DNA of 64,000 bases from Oxytricha trifallax (GCA_000711775.1 ARYC01003947.1:1-64000), one strand, 5' to 3'. Counted from the stretch's first letter, positions 1 through 11,449 are shown. Notes: generated by a model from the letters alone, not told the origin. Program-made: numbers and translations.

Positions 1-675
1 TCTGGTTTTTAGAAATCTTTGTAGAGTCTCTTACTCAATTCATGCTTTACCTGCGATTTTCTCTCTCTGTTTAATTTGCTACTCTCTTTCATCAAGTAAA
101 TAGCAGTGCCAGGTTTTTCTATAAAGTTAGAAGACTAAGCTTACTAGAGATGAATGGATGCTTCTGTAGTTCTAGAGCCAGGTGTCGCCTGATTTTAATA
201 CCTTGCTTCTCTTTTTCTTCAGGAGAGATGCTGTAGCGTTTCTTATGAGCTTCTTAAATAACTTCATTATAGTACTCAGGTTTCAGAGTTGCAAGAACAC
301 CAAAGAAGAAGTTTCTCTCTGGCATCTTATTAGAGAGCTGTAGCTTTGAAGGAAGGCAGAGAGCAACATCTGGATCACTCATAGCATCATCATATAGGTT
401 TGTCACTGATATTTCAGGGTAGTTAGGTATCTCTATCATCCTAATTTCATTAGACTTAAAAGCTTTTTTCTCTTCACTAAGTAAGGCCTTTAAGAATGAG
501 ATTTTAGTTCCCTCCTAAGTCGGCAAGAACAATCCAACTATAATGGATTTATTAATCTTACTTAAGAACTTACCTTGCTATACCAAATATCTTTAAGGTC
601 CTCTTTACTTCGAAATTTTCCTATTAAGTCTTGAGATTGAATTCTCTTCATTGCATCATTCATAGACTCCATCTT
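1..675 (-). pseudogene. TBE 22-kDa-type ORF (copy 1, 3' end outside window)
   Basis: Minus-strand reading starts near 675 and, with TAA/TAG as Gln, continues through conserved blocks such as SFLKALLSEEKKAFK and DPDVALCLPSKLQLSNK that recur in the copy at 40253-41060. A 36-bp GTAAGT...TAG intron lies near 535-572 and is present at the same place in the other copy, with a different sequence. The function of the TBE 22-kDa protein is unknown to me; no catalytic motif is visible. Small indels between the two copies break the frame around the intron and near 110-120, so this copy is probably not functional. It is head-to-head with the zinc-finger/kinase gene. Confidence 0.6.
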
Positions 676-1446
676 GCTTCCTCTTTCTAGAAATGTTAAT
701 GAAATTTAAAATTATGGATATCCATTCTAAGTTTATTAAAATCTTACTACTAAATAGGGAGGACCTACTAGAGGTCAACCTAGAAAAGATATGAGGAGAA
801 GCATTGAAAAACTTGCTCCAAGTTTTACAGATTGATTTCCGTTTTTATCAATCTATCTCCATTAAATTGCTCCTAATTATGATTAATTATTTTAGGAGGT
901 CCTCCAAATAAAGTTCAAACTTTATTAGGAGTTAAATTTTAAGGTTAAAACTTAATTTGGAGCATTTTTAAATTTAAAAATGTTTAATAACTTTACCTCC
1001 AAATTAAGTTCAAACAGAGAAACAAAACTTCATTAGGAGTATTTTAATTTACTAAAATGTATAAAATTCTCATATAATATGTCAACTTACAGTCTCTTAT
1101 GGTTAATTAATTTTCTTACCTCTCTGCAAAGAATCTACCAGAGTGTCATATACTCTACTTTTATAGTTTATCAAGGTAGATTTTATCATTATTATTATAA
1201 AATATATCAGCAAACTAAAATGAGCGCTAACCTTTTGAGAAAGAGCGGCATTACTTGGATCAAGTCAATAAAAGTTATCATTCCAGCAACCAAGAAAAGT
1301 AGAGACCAGAGACGCTTGTACTCAGTGATATCCTACTTATGACAACTTTGACCAGTCTAGCTTTGAGATTTAAATCTAAGTTAAGTTGGAGGTTATCATA
1401 GAAGCTGTGCAAATTGAGGAGGAGGTTAAACAACCCGCCATAGAGC

Positions 1447-3661
1447 ATTATTGCTTAAATAGATAAAAATAGGAAATTTAAGAAATACAAATAGAGTTTA
1501 AATTCATTTATTAATCCTAACTGCCACTAATTACAAACCCTTGTAGATCTAATTTGGTTCAGTATACTTGGAAATAGATTTGGCTAACAGTAAAATTTTA
1601 GACTCTTTTGACACCCTGGTCTAATATTTATCCTCATGTATTACAGGGCAATTTGACACCTTTGACACCCTTGACACCTTTGACACCTGTCAAAAGTCTG
1701 ATTAAGATTAATTTAATTTAATTATATTTATTAATAATCAACTTAAAATTTGACACCTTTGACCCTCCTTTGACACCTGTCAAATTTATCTTGCTTTTGA
1801 CATGTGTGATAATATTTAAAAGAATACTAGCAATTGAATAAATATTAAAATGGATGGAGAGTGTAATGAATATATTGTGAAGTTGATCTGCTGAAAGTAA
1901 TAATAACTTGATGGTCAAAATTAACTTTAGGCATACTCATTTGTACCAAGCAGAATACCCATTTGGCCCTGAAAACTCTAAAAAGGTCGTGCAGGAGCCT
2001 AAATCAATCAAAAAAAAGATTCAGTACGTGGGAGTGTATTAGGATGTTGACAATCAGAGAACTTTCATTGAATTTTAGTGCTATCCTATAACCTAGGGCC
2101 TCCATCGCAATCATTTCAAGGGGGATAAAAGCACCGGGAAAAGGTTTTGACGAAGCTGGGAATTTAAATCAAATCTGTTGAAGAAAAGAGCATCAAAGAC
2201 ATACTAAGATAGTCACTCAATGTAATTCAAATAGCCGGTGACAATCCTAATTTGAGTACCGAGAAAGAAAGGCTTAGCACTATTAGTTAAAGAACATCAC
2301 AATCACTTTAGTCCAGCAAGACCAAGCAAGAGATGCTAGTAGAATTCACCAAGCTTGTAAAAAATGGAGAAATCTCAGATGTAAATGAATATGTTAAGCT
2401 ACATTGGAAAACGAAAATGACATAGTTCAAATTTCAGAGATAGACTCAAGGCTGAGATCGGTCTTAAAAAATCTACGAGGAACTGGACTAATATAAAGAA
2501 AAAAAATCCCATTGCTAGAATCTTTGCAAACTTTCGTACTGAGAAATGAACCAGATTACAGTAATACTTAGCCTCTTGAACAATCAAAATTGGAAGAATG
2601 GGTTATGCTAAAGCTTTAGATGCCTTGTACAAGGTTATAATCGAAAAGGAGGATCCCAAAAGATGCTGTGTGTGGCTTTATGGTGCAGCAGATACAGGAA
2701 AATCAACAATAATAAGAATGCTCCAACAAATCTTTGTGTGTGATGTTCTTTAGGAGGGCCAATCACATTTAAGCTACAAGTTGTCCCTATTAAATTCTAG
2801 CCACAGGTAGTACTAATGGACGAGATGAACGATCAGCACTTCTTTAGATGCGACAGAATTGCAAAGATGAAGAGATTACTGGAAGGATAGGGCTACTCCA
2901 CTGAGGCTAAATACGGAGAGGTACAATTAGAATACGTAGATTCAGCAATGGTAATTACAACAAATTCAATGCCCTTAGAGTAACTAAACAAGATCGATCA
3001 GGAGGCATTTTAGTCAAGGTGCCATCTAATCTCCCTGAGCGAGGTGCAGAGGCAAGCCGATAAATCTTTACCATTCAACATGTTACAGTTAGCAAAGTAC
3101 TTCATGACGAGACTAGACGAAGAGAGGACCATGCTTTAGATGTCATAAGAGGAAGAGATCATTGAGAAAGAAGAGAGAGCAAACCAGGAAATCCTATAGT
3201 CAGAGTGAAAAACTTGATATTAAGACTAAAAATTTTTAAATACTTCACAATATATTCATTACACTCTCCATCCATTTTAATATTTAATAAATTGCTAATA
3301 TTCTTTTAAATATTATCACTGGTGTCAAAAAAAAGATAAATTTGAAGGGTGTCAAAGTGTCAAAGCGTCAAAGGTGTCAAATTTTAAGTTGATTAATAAA
3401 TATAATTAAATTAAATTAATCTTAATCAGACTTTTGACAGGTGTCAAAGGTGTCAAATTGCCCTATAATACACGAGGATAAATATTAGACCAGGGTGTCA
3501 AAAGAGTCAAAAATTTTACTGTTAGCCAAATCTATTTCCAAGTATACTGAACCAAATTAGATCTACAAGGGTTTGTAATTAGTGGCAGTTAGGATTAATA
3601 AAGAATTTAAACTCTATTTGTATTTCCTAAATTTCCTATATTTATCTAATTTATCAATAAT
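1447..3661 (+). mobile_element. Nested 2.2-kb long-TIR element with Rep-like helicase
   Basis: Near-identical inverted arms of about 430 bp (1447-1885 and 3237-3661) flank one degenerate gene. Each arm holds a cluster of TTTGACACC-type direct repeats (about 1597-1800; mirrored 3320-3510), arranged like replication-initiator iterons. The element interrupts the TBE zinc-finger/kinase gene, so it inserted after the TBE. No clear target-site duplication could be read at the ends, which are placed by where the inverted repeat stops (ATTATTG / CAATAAT). The element has no transposase of DDE type; the only gene is an SF3 helicase. I do not recognise it as a named ciliate element. Confidence 0.7.
1911..3208 (+). 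pseudogene. Rep-like superfamily 3 helicase (frameshifted)
   Basis: Three blocks in different frames make up this degenerate gene, separated by breaks near 2145, 2455 and 2760-2805. The central block has a Walker A motif (YGAADTGKST, about 2680-2708) preceded by a Trp and a pair of Cys. The last block has Walker B (VVLMDEMN, about 2807-2830) and a sensor-1-like strand ending in Asn (MVITTN, about 2947-2965), then a charged C-terminus ending at TGA 3206-3208. This order and spacing are those of SF3 helicases of rolling-circle Rep proteins (CRESS-DNA and parvovirus-like, and related eukaryotic plasmids). An N-terminal HUH nuclease domain is expected, but I could not identify its His or Tyr motifs. 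Inactive as written. Confidence 0.6.
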
Positions 3662-4907
3662 AAATACCAGCCAAAGTTGACTATTAATGCAAAGAATGCA
3701 ATAAAGTTTTCCCTTAAAAGTCAACATATAAGAGACACTCGAGAGATACACACAACGATATGCCAAGATTATATCTCAAGCATAAAAAAAAAGATGGAAA
3801 GTATGTCTGTGAGAAGCCATATTCTCATACTAGAGACCTCAAAGGGCACTTAAAGAAAAAGCACAATCAAAGTTTTGTATTTATTCATGAACCCACAGGG
3901 AATAGATTCCTCTAAAAAAGAAGATCAAGAAACCCAGTGGAGTCTCTTAGAGTTGAATTGTAGAAGTAAGTCAAAATGAAGAAAGCAGTCAAGAACTTTC
4001 CAGTCTCTGAGATCAATAAAATCATGGTTAAAATAGAGGCAATGAAGATTCCCATATTAAAAATTATTGACTTAGATTCTTGCCTAGAAAGCTACCTCAC
4101 CCTTGAAGATAAAATAGAGAAGAGAGTCATTACTGACGACTAATATGCTTACAAGATATATCCATTCAATTACTTCCTTGCTGATGACAAGTTCCAAATG
4201 GATTTGCTAATCAGTATGCTCTTTAAAAGGCAAAGTTAAATGAGTGCAGGCATATCATATAGCTTGATGCTATTTTACTTGGTAAAGATCATGTAGCCTT
4301 CAGGCTTCCTTTACTAGAAATGACTTACAGAGAATTCTTATCTGACAATAGATGTCAGAGATAAATTAGCTAGATAGTATAGCAGATAGTTGAAGGGGTT
4401 GAAGAGCTTCACAAGCTAGGTTATGTACATAGAGACTTAAAGCCAGAGAACATCAAGATGAACTTTCAGCCTCTTAGAGTTTATATTATTGACTTCAACA
4501 GAGCTCAAAGAGTGCAAGCCTCTGCATAAGGAAATGCATACGGCACTCCTGGATATTCCCAAAGAAAGAGGATTGGAGAGATGGAGACACTTAATGGGAT
4601 ATCTGGGCTCTAGCAGTAATAATAATAGAGAGCGACATGCAAAAAACGATTACTATAGCTGCAGAGGTGAGAGAGATTCTAAGCAAGAATCAAACAACAT
4701 CTCGATAAAAATAAAATAAATGGAGGTCTCAGAGAACTTGCATACTCAACTATTATCAAGCCAAGCTAAGAGAATTAACAAACAATAGAAACAATCAAAC
4801 ATAAACTTAGAAAGATAAAATTCAGAGAACTGCCACATGACTCTAAGCTTATGTTTGTGTGAAATATTTTAAAAACTCGCTTGCTATAATCACTTAAAAT
4901 AATAATA

Positions 4908-5020
4908 TTTAAACATTAAACCCCTACATAAACCCTATTAAAACCCTAATAAAGTATGCACAAATAGTCTACTATCAATCAAAAACTCAATCAAACTACT
5001 GAAAGGGTTTTGGGGTTTTG
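4908..5020 (+). repeat. TBE right terminal inverted repeat (copy 1)
   Basis: This stretch is nearly the same as 43070-43178 and is the reverse complement of 38782-38890. It ends in C4A4/G4T4 telomere-like sequence. The subterminal part contains ACCCCTACATAAACCCT-like blocks shared by all three ends. Confidence 0.85.
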
Positions 5021-5179
5021 ATTAATTGCACTCATGATACTTGCCAAATAATTTAACTTTAATTTAATTAGAGGACATAGTAAATTATTAATAACTATTA
5101 TTTTTTTTATCATCAATCTTTTTATTCTAATCGAATTTCTATTTACTTCAAATTTACTCAATCTTTCAGAATATTAAAC

Positions 5180-5880
5180 ATGAAAAAAATGAAGAATTTT
5201 ATAAACAGTGCTTAAAGTTCTGAGGCAAAAGCCTCAATTTCAAGACTTGAGATCCCCTCACCATTAACAATTGCCTACCACGACTTACCTCAACCTAAGA
5301 AAAGCAATAATCACCTGCATAGTTACAAGCCCTCTAAATTTCACAATAAAAGAGCAAAGCCAAAAGAAAGACAAGATCCAATAGTTACACCTGGAGGGCT
5401 TATTACTGTAGATAGATTGTCTTAAAATAATAACGACTAATTTGGGCCTGATTATTTAAACAGTGAAAGGTATGAAAATCTAAGCAGTAAAACTAAATAG
5501 AGTGGCCATAGCTTATCACATTTATCCCTGCATAAAATAAACAGCTAACTTTCAATTAATTATATTAATAGAATGGATCCTCAAGATTAGGATCACTCTC
5601 ATCATTGAGTTTATAGTAAATTATATAATAAAAACAGTTTATTAAATTATTATTACCTCATTACAAAGATAGGCCTTCTCTTAGAATATAACAAATAAAC
5701 AGCTTTCTCTTTAAATCAGATGAAAAAGATGGAATATCCTCTACCGCTCATACTAAGGAAGCTCAGACAACTAAAATTCATTAAGTAATATCTCGAATTA
5801 AATACTGGGCAATATCAACGAGTAAAAATAAATCTATTAAGAGAGATAAGACCTCAACGATTACCTACTCTCTTGAATGA
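5180..5880 (+). CDS. Unrecognised Ser/Asn-rich protein, two segments joined by IES removal
   Basis: ATG at 5180 opens a frame with several TAA/TAG Gln codons that runs to a TGA just after 5605. Downstream coding-like sequence is in another frame. The repeat CTCAT occurs at 5598-5602 and 5657-5661; removing the 59 bp between joins ...DQDHSH to YKDRPSLRI in frame and gives an approximately 213-residue protein ending at TGA 5878-5880. The product is basic, rich in Ser, Asn, Gln and His, with no membrane segment or motif that I recognise. It lies just outside the TBE right end. The gene call is supported by the exact frame restoration; function is unknown. Confidence 0.55.
5603..5661. other. Predicted IES, 59 bp, pointer CTCAT
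   Basis: AT-rich segment flanked by CTCAT on both sides. It contains an in-frame TGA. Deleting one pointer plus the segment restores a single open frame across the junction. Confidence 0.6.
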
Positions 5881-6163
5881 AATGAATGGCATTTAAAGAT
5901 TTCTAAAAATTTAACAAAATTGAAATGCTATAAATAAGTTGTACAACTATAATTAAAGTATATTCATTGTGATGTTAGACAATATTAACATTAAAACTAA
6001 GTATACTATCAAATTTAAAACTTATACTTAATATCAGGGCATGAAATTTATAAAAGAAAATATTTAAAAAAAGGCTTTAAATGAACAGATATATCGAATT
6101 TTATTCTCCCTATAATTTATTTTTTGAATAGTTAAGAAGGATATTTTCTTTATTAAGTTTAAA
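5881..6163. other. AT-rich spacer
   Basis: No gene or structured repeat is seen here. It probably holds the 3' untranslated region of the gene ending at 5880. Confidence 0.5.
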
Positions 6164-7604
6164 CTTTTGGGTACTGACGTCCATTCCTCACCGACGACGT
6201 CCATTCCTCACCGATGACGTCCATTCCTCACCGGTGACTTCCATTCCTTCCATTCCTCACCGACGACGTCCATTCCTCACCGGTGACGTCCGTTCCTCAC
6301 TTTTATTAATATTTTTTAAAAAATGTATAAAATAATCTATAATGAATGATATTGATCAATTCTAACATAACTTCCCAAAAACATAATTAATATTATAAAT
6401 AGCAATCATAATTCTTCTTAATAACATAATAAAAGCCGAGAATTTCATAGTATTCATATTTTTTAATTTAAAGTCTAGTTGTCATTATAAATAGGCAAAT
6501 ATAGTAAATTTTTAATGTTTTATATTAAAAACTTATACATGATTTAATACTTGAATATTTGTCAATTATTTAAACTTTAAATTAAGAGCTTAGCAAATAA
6601 AAAAAACAAAAAACACAAATATCTATATGATACATTCTAATATACAAAATTAAGAATGAAAGAAATTAATACTATCTTGTCCAATGAGTGTTTATTGAGT
6701 AAAGTTATAAATAATCTTAAATAATAATATTGTAAAGTTCATTAGCCTTATTAGCAACCACATAGATTGGAGGAGTCCCCTAAAAAGTTTAAAAATTAAT
6801 TCCAATTGCCAAAAATTATAGGAAGCAAATATAAATCGCTACTTCCTCTCTTTATATTAAGAATAATTTAAAAATATCGTTTTCAAGGTTTCAACTATCC
6901 CTAGATTCATTAAACAATTGTAACTATTTTTTTCAATGTAATTTGGATGATAATAAAAAATCTTATCAAGTTAAAAGAGTTTAAAATGTTATGAAAAGTA
7001 AAATTTGCTCATAAAAGTGATTAAGATTCCCATAAATTGATTAAACTTAAATATTTTATTGGGTAATTAAACTTATGATGAAGTAAGGTAACAACCCCCC
7101 AAAAGATTAAAAAAGAGTCACTTAGAGTTTTGAGGTGTAAAAAATAAATGTTTTTTTTTTACTTTAACAACAAAATTAAAGATCCTGGTCTTAAACATCA
7201 TCAGAGATGTAATAAGCAAATGTTAAAAAATAAAATGGTATTTTTTTACAGAAAAAAAATGCGGTAATTTGCTTATATAATATTTGATTTAGTAATAATT
7301 TTGAATTCTAGTTTGATATAGCAGTTTTGATAATTTCTGAAATCATTTGTGTAAAAATATTTTCGCAGCTAAATTCCATTTGGTAAAATATAAATCTAAT
7401 AATCTTACTACTTAATAATAGAGTATAAAATTTTTTAAAAAAATATCAATAATGGTGAGGAAGGGACGTCACCGGTGAGGAATGGACGTCACTGGTGAGG
7501 ACTGGACGTCACTGTGAGGAATGGACGTCACCGGTGAGGAACGGACGTCACCGGTGAGGAATGGACGTCGTCGGTGAGGAATGGACGTCAATACCCAAAC
7601 TTTT
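6164..7604. mobile_element. Non-autonomous inverted-repeat element with GACGTCC tandem repeats
   Basis: Both ends start with an A/T block then TTTTGGGTA and consist of head-to-tail copies of an approximately 20-bp unit built on GACGTCCATTCCTCACCGG (left 6171-6300, right 7453-7590, in inverse orientation). The adjoining sequence of each arm (AATATTTTTTAAAAAATGTATAAA-like) is also inverted. The 1.1-kb interior is AT-rich and I find no protein-coding signal in it. The unit contains AACGTT-like and GACGTC palindromic cores and a varying CCGGTGA/CCGACGA linker. This looks like a MITE or foldback element with satellite-like termini; the target duplication is not clear. Confidence 0.65.
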
Positions 7605-7819
7605 TTCCTAATTATAAATTAATTATATTTAGAATCCATAAAATGTTAAAGAAATTAGCTGCAAACTCTTAAATTCTCGAATATTACAGAGTACAAATAC
7701 AAATCAAATTAATAATAATAAATAATTTATTATTAAATTAAAGTGAGTAAGTAATTTAACAATACAATCAGCTTGGTTCTTCATTTTTCCAGTGCTGCCT
7801 TTTGTTCCTTGCTGGACCA

Positions 7820-9148
7820 ATGGAAATAGAACTTGAGCTTCTTGTCTTCTTTTTCACAGTTTTCACCTTCTTAATAAGTTGGTGTTACAGAGGCATCCGC
7901 ATACATTTGTGGCCAGTTGTGGCCGGCTTCTCATTTTACACATTCACCCTCATCTTCCCAATAATGGTAAACCTATCACATTTCTACTACTATTTGACTT
8001 GCTTAATTTCACTCATGATCGTTTACTTCTTTGGATCAGTGGAGAACTATTAGAGCTTTGTAACTTCAGGTAGATACTAAGTTGGATGCAAAGAAACTTA
8101 AACCAAAGTATCAGACAATAGAGTCCTCATTTACTATCCAATAGATAAGAAAATTAATAGACAAAATTTCAAAGACATGCTTTGGGCATACGATGGAGAA
8201 AATATGATTAAAGGACTTATGAAATTTGGAGCTGATATTGTTCCAGCGACACCATTTTATCATTTGTAAAGTATTAAATAGAGAGTTATGGTTGATGATC
8301 CTGTTGTTAAATTACCCGATAATAATAAGCATGAGGGAAAATGCATTCCAATTGTTTTCTCACATGGAGTTGGAAATACTAGGACCTGGTTTTCAACAAT
8401 GTGCAAGGATTTTGCAAGTTAAGGATTTATTGTATACGCAATTGAACACAACGATGGTTCTGCTCTTCATCATTACAACGATTAAAAGCAGCATAAATAT
8501 TATAAGCAGTTCGATATGAGGGACTAAAACAAGATTGTCTAAAAGATCGGGATCAGACAAAAAGAACTAAGTTATTTAATAGATGAACTTGAGCATATTT
8601 CTAAGAATTAATTAGGTGAAGAGGTGAGAATTGATATGGATCAACTCATAATTGTGGGACATGGATTAGGTGCAACGACATCTATTGTTATTGCTGCAAA
8701 GGATGACAGAGTTAAGAAAGTTATTTCCTTATATCCATGGCTAACTCCAATTAAGGATGAAATTGATTTAGGTTTGATAAAAATTCTAAAGCCACACTGT
8801 ACCATTACTTCAGATATTTTCCAAGGCAATGTTGAAAGAAACTAGTAATTAACAAATTCTTTATTTTAAGGAAAGGTAGATAACAAAAACAACATTTGAT
8901 CACTACTTAATAACAAAGGCCATATGGCATTAACTGATTTACCCTTAATTTTACAGCTTGAGTTAAGAATTATTATGTTTACTTCATCATTCGCTCATAT
9001 TTTCAGAGCTCAAGATACTCTAAGACTTATTCTTGGTGTGACAAAGGTCTTCTTTATTTAAAATGGCATGAGCAAGGAAAGTGGGAACTACGAAGAATTG
9101 GTTAAGCGATTAGAAAGTACTAAAGATGTTGTATTTGAAGTTAAGTGA
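7820..9148 (+). CDS. PAF-acetylhydrolase / group VII phospholipase A2-like protein
   Basis: The frame from ATG 7820 to TGA 9146-9148 is continuous apart from one 30-bp segment (8888-8917). The N-terminus has two to three hyd rophobic segments (about residues 5-75). The body matches the alpha/beta-hydrolase fold of plasma-type PAF-AH: oxyanion-region VVFSHGVGNTRTWFS, nucleophile elbow IIVGHGLGATTS, and a C-terminal NKGHMALTD around the catalytic His. The usual elbow is GHSFGG; here the nucleophile Ser is Gly, so esterase activity is doubtful unless the base is an error. Family members cleave short or oxidised sn-2 chains of phospholipids. About 430 residues, close to the family length. Membrane location is inferred from the hydrophobic N-terminus. 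Confidence 0.65.
8888..8917. other. Predicted IES, 30 bp, pointer ATAACAAA
   Basis: The 8-bp repeat ATAACAAA occurs at 8880-8887 and 8910-8917. The intervening segment holds an in-frame TGA; its removal joins KVDNKG-HMALTD in frame and rebuilds the expected catalytic-His region. Confidence 0.5.
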
Positions 9149-9627
9149 TTTAATATGACAAAGAAATATTATTTTGTTATAAATCTTAGAAAATTGCTAT
9201 TTAATTCATCTTGATAAATGAATTAAAATTTAAAATATGAAATAAAGTAATTTTTGTATGGATAATAAGTAAGTATTCTATATAAATTTAATTAATACCA
9301 TTTTAATTAATTATTGTTAATGTATTAAAAACTATACTTGTTAACTTAAAGGGTGTTCATATCTTAATTTTTGTATCCTATATACTTTTCTTGAAATTTT
9401 TTATATAGTTAAAATTGGTAGCCCCTTGATCAAAATGTGAATAGTTGATAGGGATTATTATTCATGCTTACCTATTTAATCACAAATGGAGGCTATTAAT
9501 TTTAGATTTTACATGTTTTGGTTAGTAAACAGCAGTAACTGATCAGATATGCACAGCTTTCTGTCTTGGCCCATAAATTTTCCATAAAAAAAAATTGATT
9601 TTCTAAAATTCTTGTATAATATCCAAT
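9149..9627. other. AT-rich intergenic or minus-strand 3' region
   Basis: No confident gene. A minus-strand stretch (about 9420-9600) reads open for some length, but with only one stop codon in this code that is weak evidence. Confidence 0.35.
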
Positions 9628-11345
9628 TCAGTTAATCGAGTCGCACAATTTTAAGCTTGGCTTCTCTGAACTCAAATAGCTTAGTGAATTTATTTTATTA
9701 AGACTCATGCTTCCATCAAAGCAAAACACTCACCAATATCTATAGGGTCTTCCATTATTCAAGTTCGTTGCAAGTCTTATCAAATGGAATATTAAATTTA
9801 GCTATTGCTCTTGAATTTTATCCTTTAATATACTAATCTATGCGAACTTCCGAATCTTGGATAAGTTAAGGCATTAAAAGTTGCTTGTCTAAAAATTCTC
9901 CAACATTTATAAGATATTTGTATTCCCTAATGACGTTAAATGTGACAGTTTCTACATTTTATATGTCGGTCTTTTCATTTTAGGAATCAAAATTCCCCAT
10001 TATTCCTTAGCAAGGCGGGTTGTAAAAACCTATTGAACAGCTGTATCTCTCGTTCAACTTTAAATCCACAAAAAGATCTAAGTCTCGCTAAAATAATAAG
10101 ACAATAAAATTCTATAGTCAAGATGTCTTGATTTTAGATACCCAAGAAGCACTATCGATAATGAATTTTTGAAAATAAAAAATTGAACAAATTAATCAAT
10201 GAAAACAGAATAATATTATAAATTACTAAATTATAAATAAAATGGGTTTATAAACTTTGTGAAAAGCATTATCTCTCTCTCAACCCAGTACTTATAATCC
10301 TTTATTCTATCATAAGTAGTTAATCGACTGTCTCACCAAATTTCATTCTCAACTTTCACAATTGAATTAAATTAATATCAGTGGAAATCAATTAAGTTTT
10401 TCAAGTATTTTCAAAATTTACCTATTACAAACTGCGAAACATAGAAATTACAATTTAGCATAATCAAAATAAAATTCAAAATATATTTGTTTTATCTAAT
10501 CAATACTTTAACTATAGGTTTCTTCGTAGAAGTGAAATTGATTTAGAAAATGTAAAAATATTTAATCCATAAAAGCGCATAATTAATCACGTAAACTATA
10601 CATAATTCAAGCATTATTAGAATGTTCTTTAAAATTTCATTTTATATCTCTTAAATTAAATTTAATTTGATTTATATAATTCGATGCCGTTTATTTATTT
10701 TGTACTGAATTTATTTTCCAGATCTTTTGTATTTTATCAATAATCTAGCTTAATAATTGCTTTAAGCTGCTTTATTTAATATGATATTTCTATTATGATT
10801 AGATTTTGAGTTCTAATCTCCAAGCAAGAAGATAAATTATTGAAAAATTATTTTTATAGAAATAAATACAATTGAAGTTTACTAGACTCCACAAATTTCA
10901 TATATTTACCTGTAGTGTCATTTACCAAAACTACATACTGACTAGGCTACTAGTTAAATAGCTCAAAGTATCCACCCTAATCTGGCACAGTCACTGCACT
11001 TGGAGTTTACAATTAAAGCTGTGTAGCATTTCCACCTGGATACAGTTTTATAGTTGGAGAAATAACAGGTTCAAAAGTAAAAGAATCAATTAGTTAAGTT
11101 TAAAGTAAGATGGCATTTCTTAGTCAATTTCTAACCAAATAAGTTTACAAATATTTGTCTTTTTCTTATACGACACCACCATATTGTAAAATTCTTTATG
11201 TAGGTTTATAACCTTCAAGCTCAAAGTTAAAAGATATTTGATAAGGCAGATTGTTTTTCATTATTGTGAAGTCCATTGAAAATTCTCCATTTTTATCTGT
11301 TACCATAGCCATTGGAGCGCAATCTTTTAAAGAGATTAACAGAAT
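9628..11345 (-). CDS. Surface-type protein with carboxypeptidase-regulatory-like (CNA-B-like) repeats, fragmented
   Basis: Minus-strand segments read as secreted-domain protein: VTDKNGEFSMDF followed by FELEGYKPTQRIL (about 11210-11330), a second unit with VPDQGGYFELFN and YVVLVNDTTG (about 10910-11070), then ERYSCSIGFYNPPC and NVETVTFNVIREYKYL (about 9760-10060), ending near TGA 9628-9630. The GEF...F...GYKP pattern is that of beta-sandwich carboxypeptidase-regulatory-like domains common in ciliate and bacterial surface proteins. AT-rich gaps at 10450-10860 and short ones elsewhere look like IESs; a TGA interrupts the block near 10320. It lies directly downstream of the DHHC gene on the same strand and could in part belong to it. 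Gene limits are approximate. Confidence 0.45.
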
Positions 11346-11449
11346 ATTTTTCTTAATTTGAATACTTATTTTGATCTTGAAAAAACAAATACAAATTCAA
11401 AATTAAACTTCTTAATAAATCATTAAGATTATTTGACATAGGCTTTTAT

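Larger units (their letters stand above)
1220..4862 (+). pseudogene. TBE 57-kDa zinc-finger/kinase ORF (copy 1), split by nested element
   Basis: The start MSANLLRK at 1220 is shared with the second copy (41595). The coding sequence is interrupted at about 1447 by the nested Rep-like element and resumes after 3661. After the insertion there is a degenerate C2H2 finger (SHTRDLKGHLKKKH; only one of the two expected Cys is visible), then a kinase-like region with the catalytic loop VHRDLKPENI and the DFN motif IDFNRAQ where DFG is usual. Frame breaks occur near 4238 and in the kinase domain. TBE elements are known to encode such a zinc-finger/kinase protein whose role in transposition is not understood. 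The inserted element and the frameshifts make this copy a pseudogene. Confidence 0.7.
1..5020 (+). mobile_element. TBE-family transposon, left part beyond window, with nested Rep-like element
   Basis: The right end carries a telomere-like terminus (5005-5020, AGGGTTTTGGGGTTTTG-like) preceded by subterminal CCCTAA-rich sequence that matches the right end of the complete copy at 38782-43178. A possible ANT target site (ATT) follows at 5021-5023. Inside are a minus-strand 22-kDa-type gene and a plus-strand zinc-finger/kinase gene, in the same order and orientation as in the second copy; the transposase gene would lie left of the window. A separate 2.2-kb inverted-repeat element has inserted into the kinase gene at about 1447-3661. 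TBE elements of Oxytricha are Tc1/mariner-type germline transposons that are removed in bulk during macronuclear development. The family call is secure; the left boundary is unknown. Confidence 0.85.

Noticed and set aside
1600..1800. CRISPR-like array in the TTTGACACC repeats
   Set aside because: Units are short, irregular, without uniform spacers, and mirrored in the other arm; the genome is eukaryotic.
9400..9600. Long minus-strand open reading through the 3' region of the surface-type gene
   Set aside because: With TGA as the only stop, AT-rich DNA stays open for long distances by chance and two frames are open at once.
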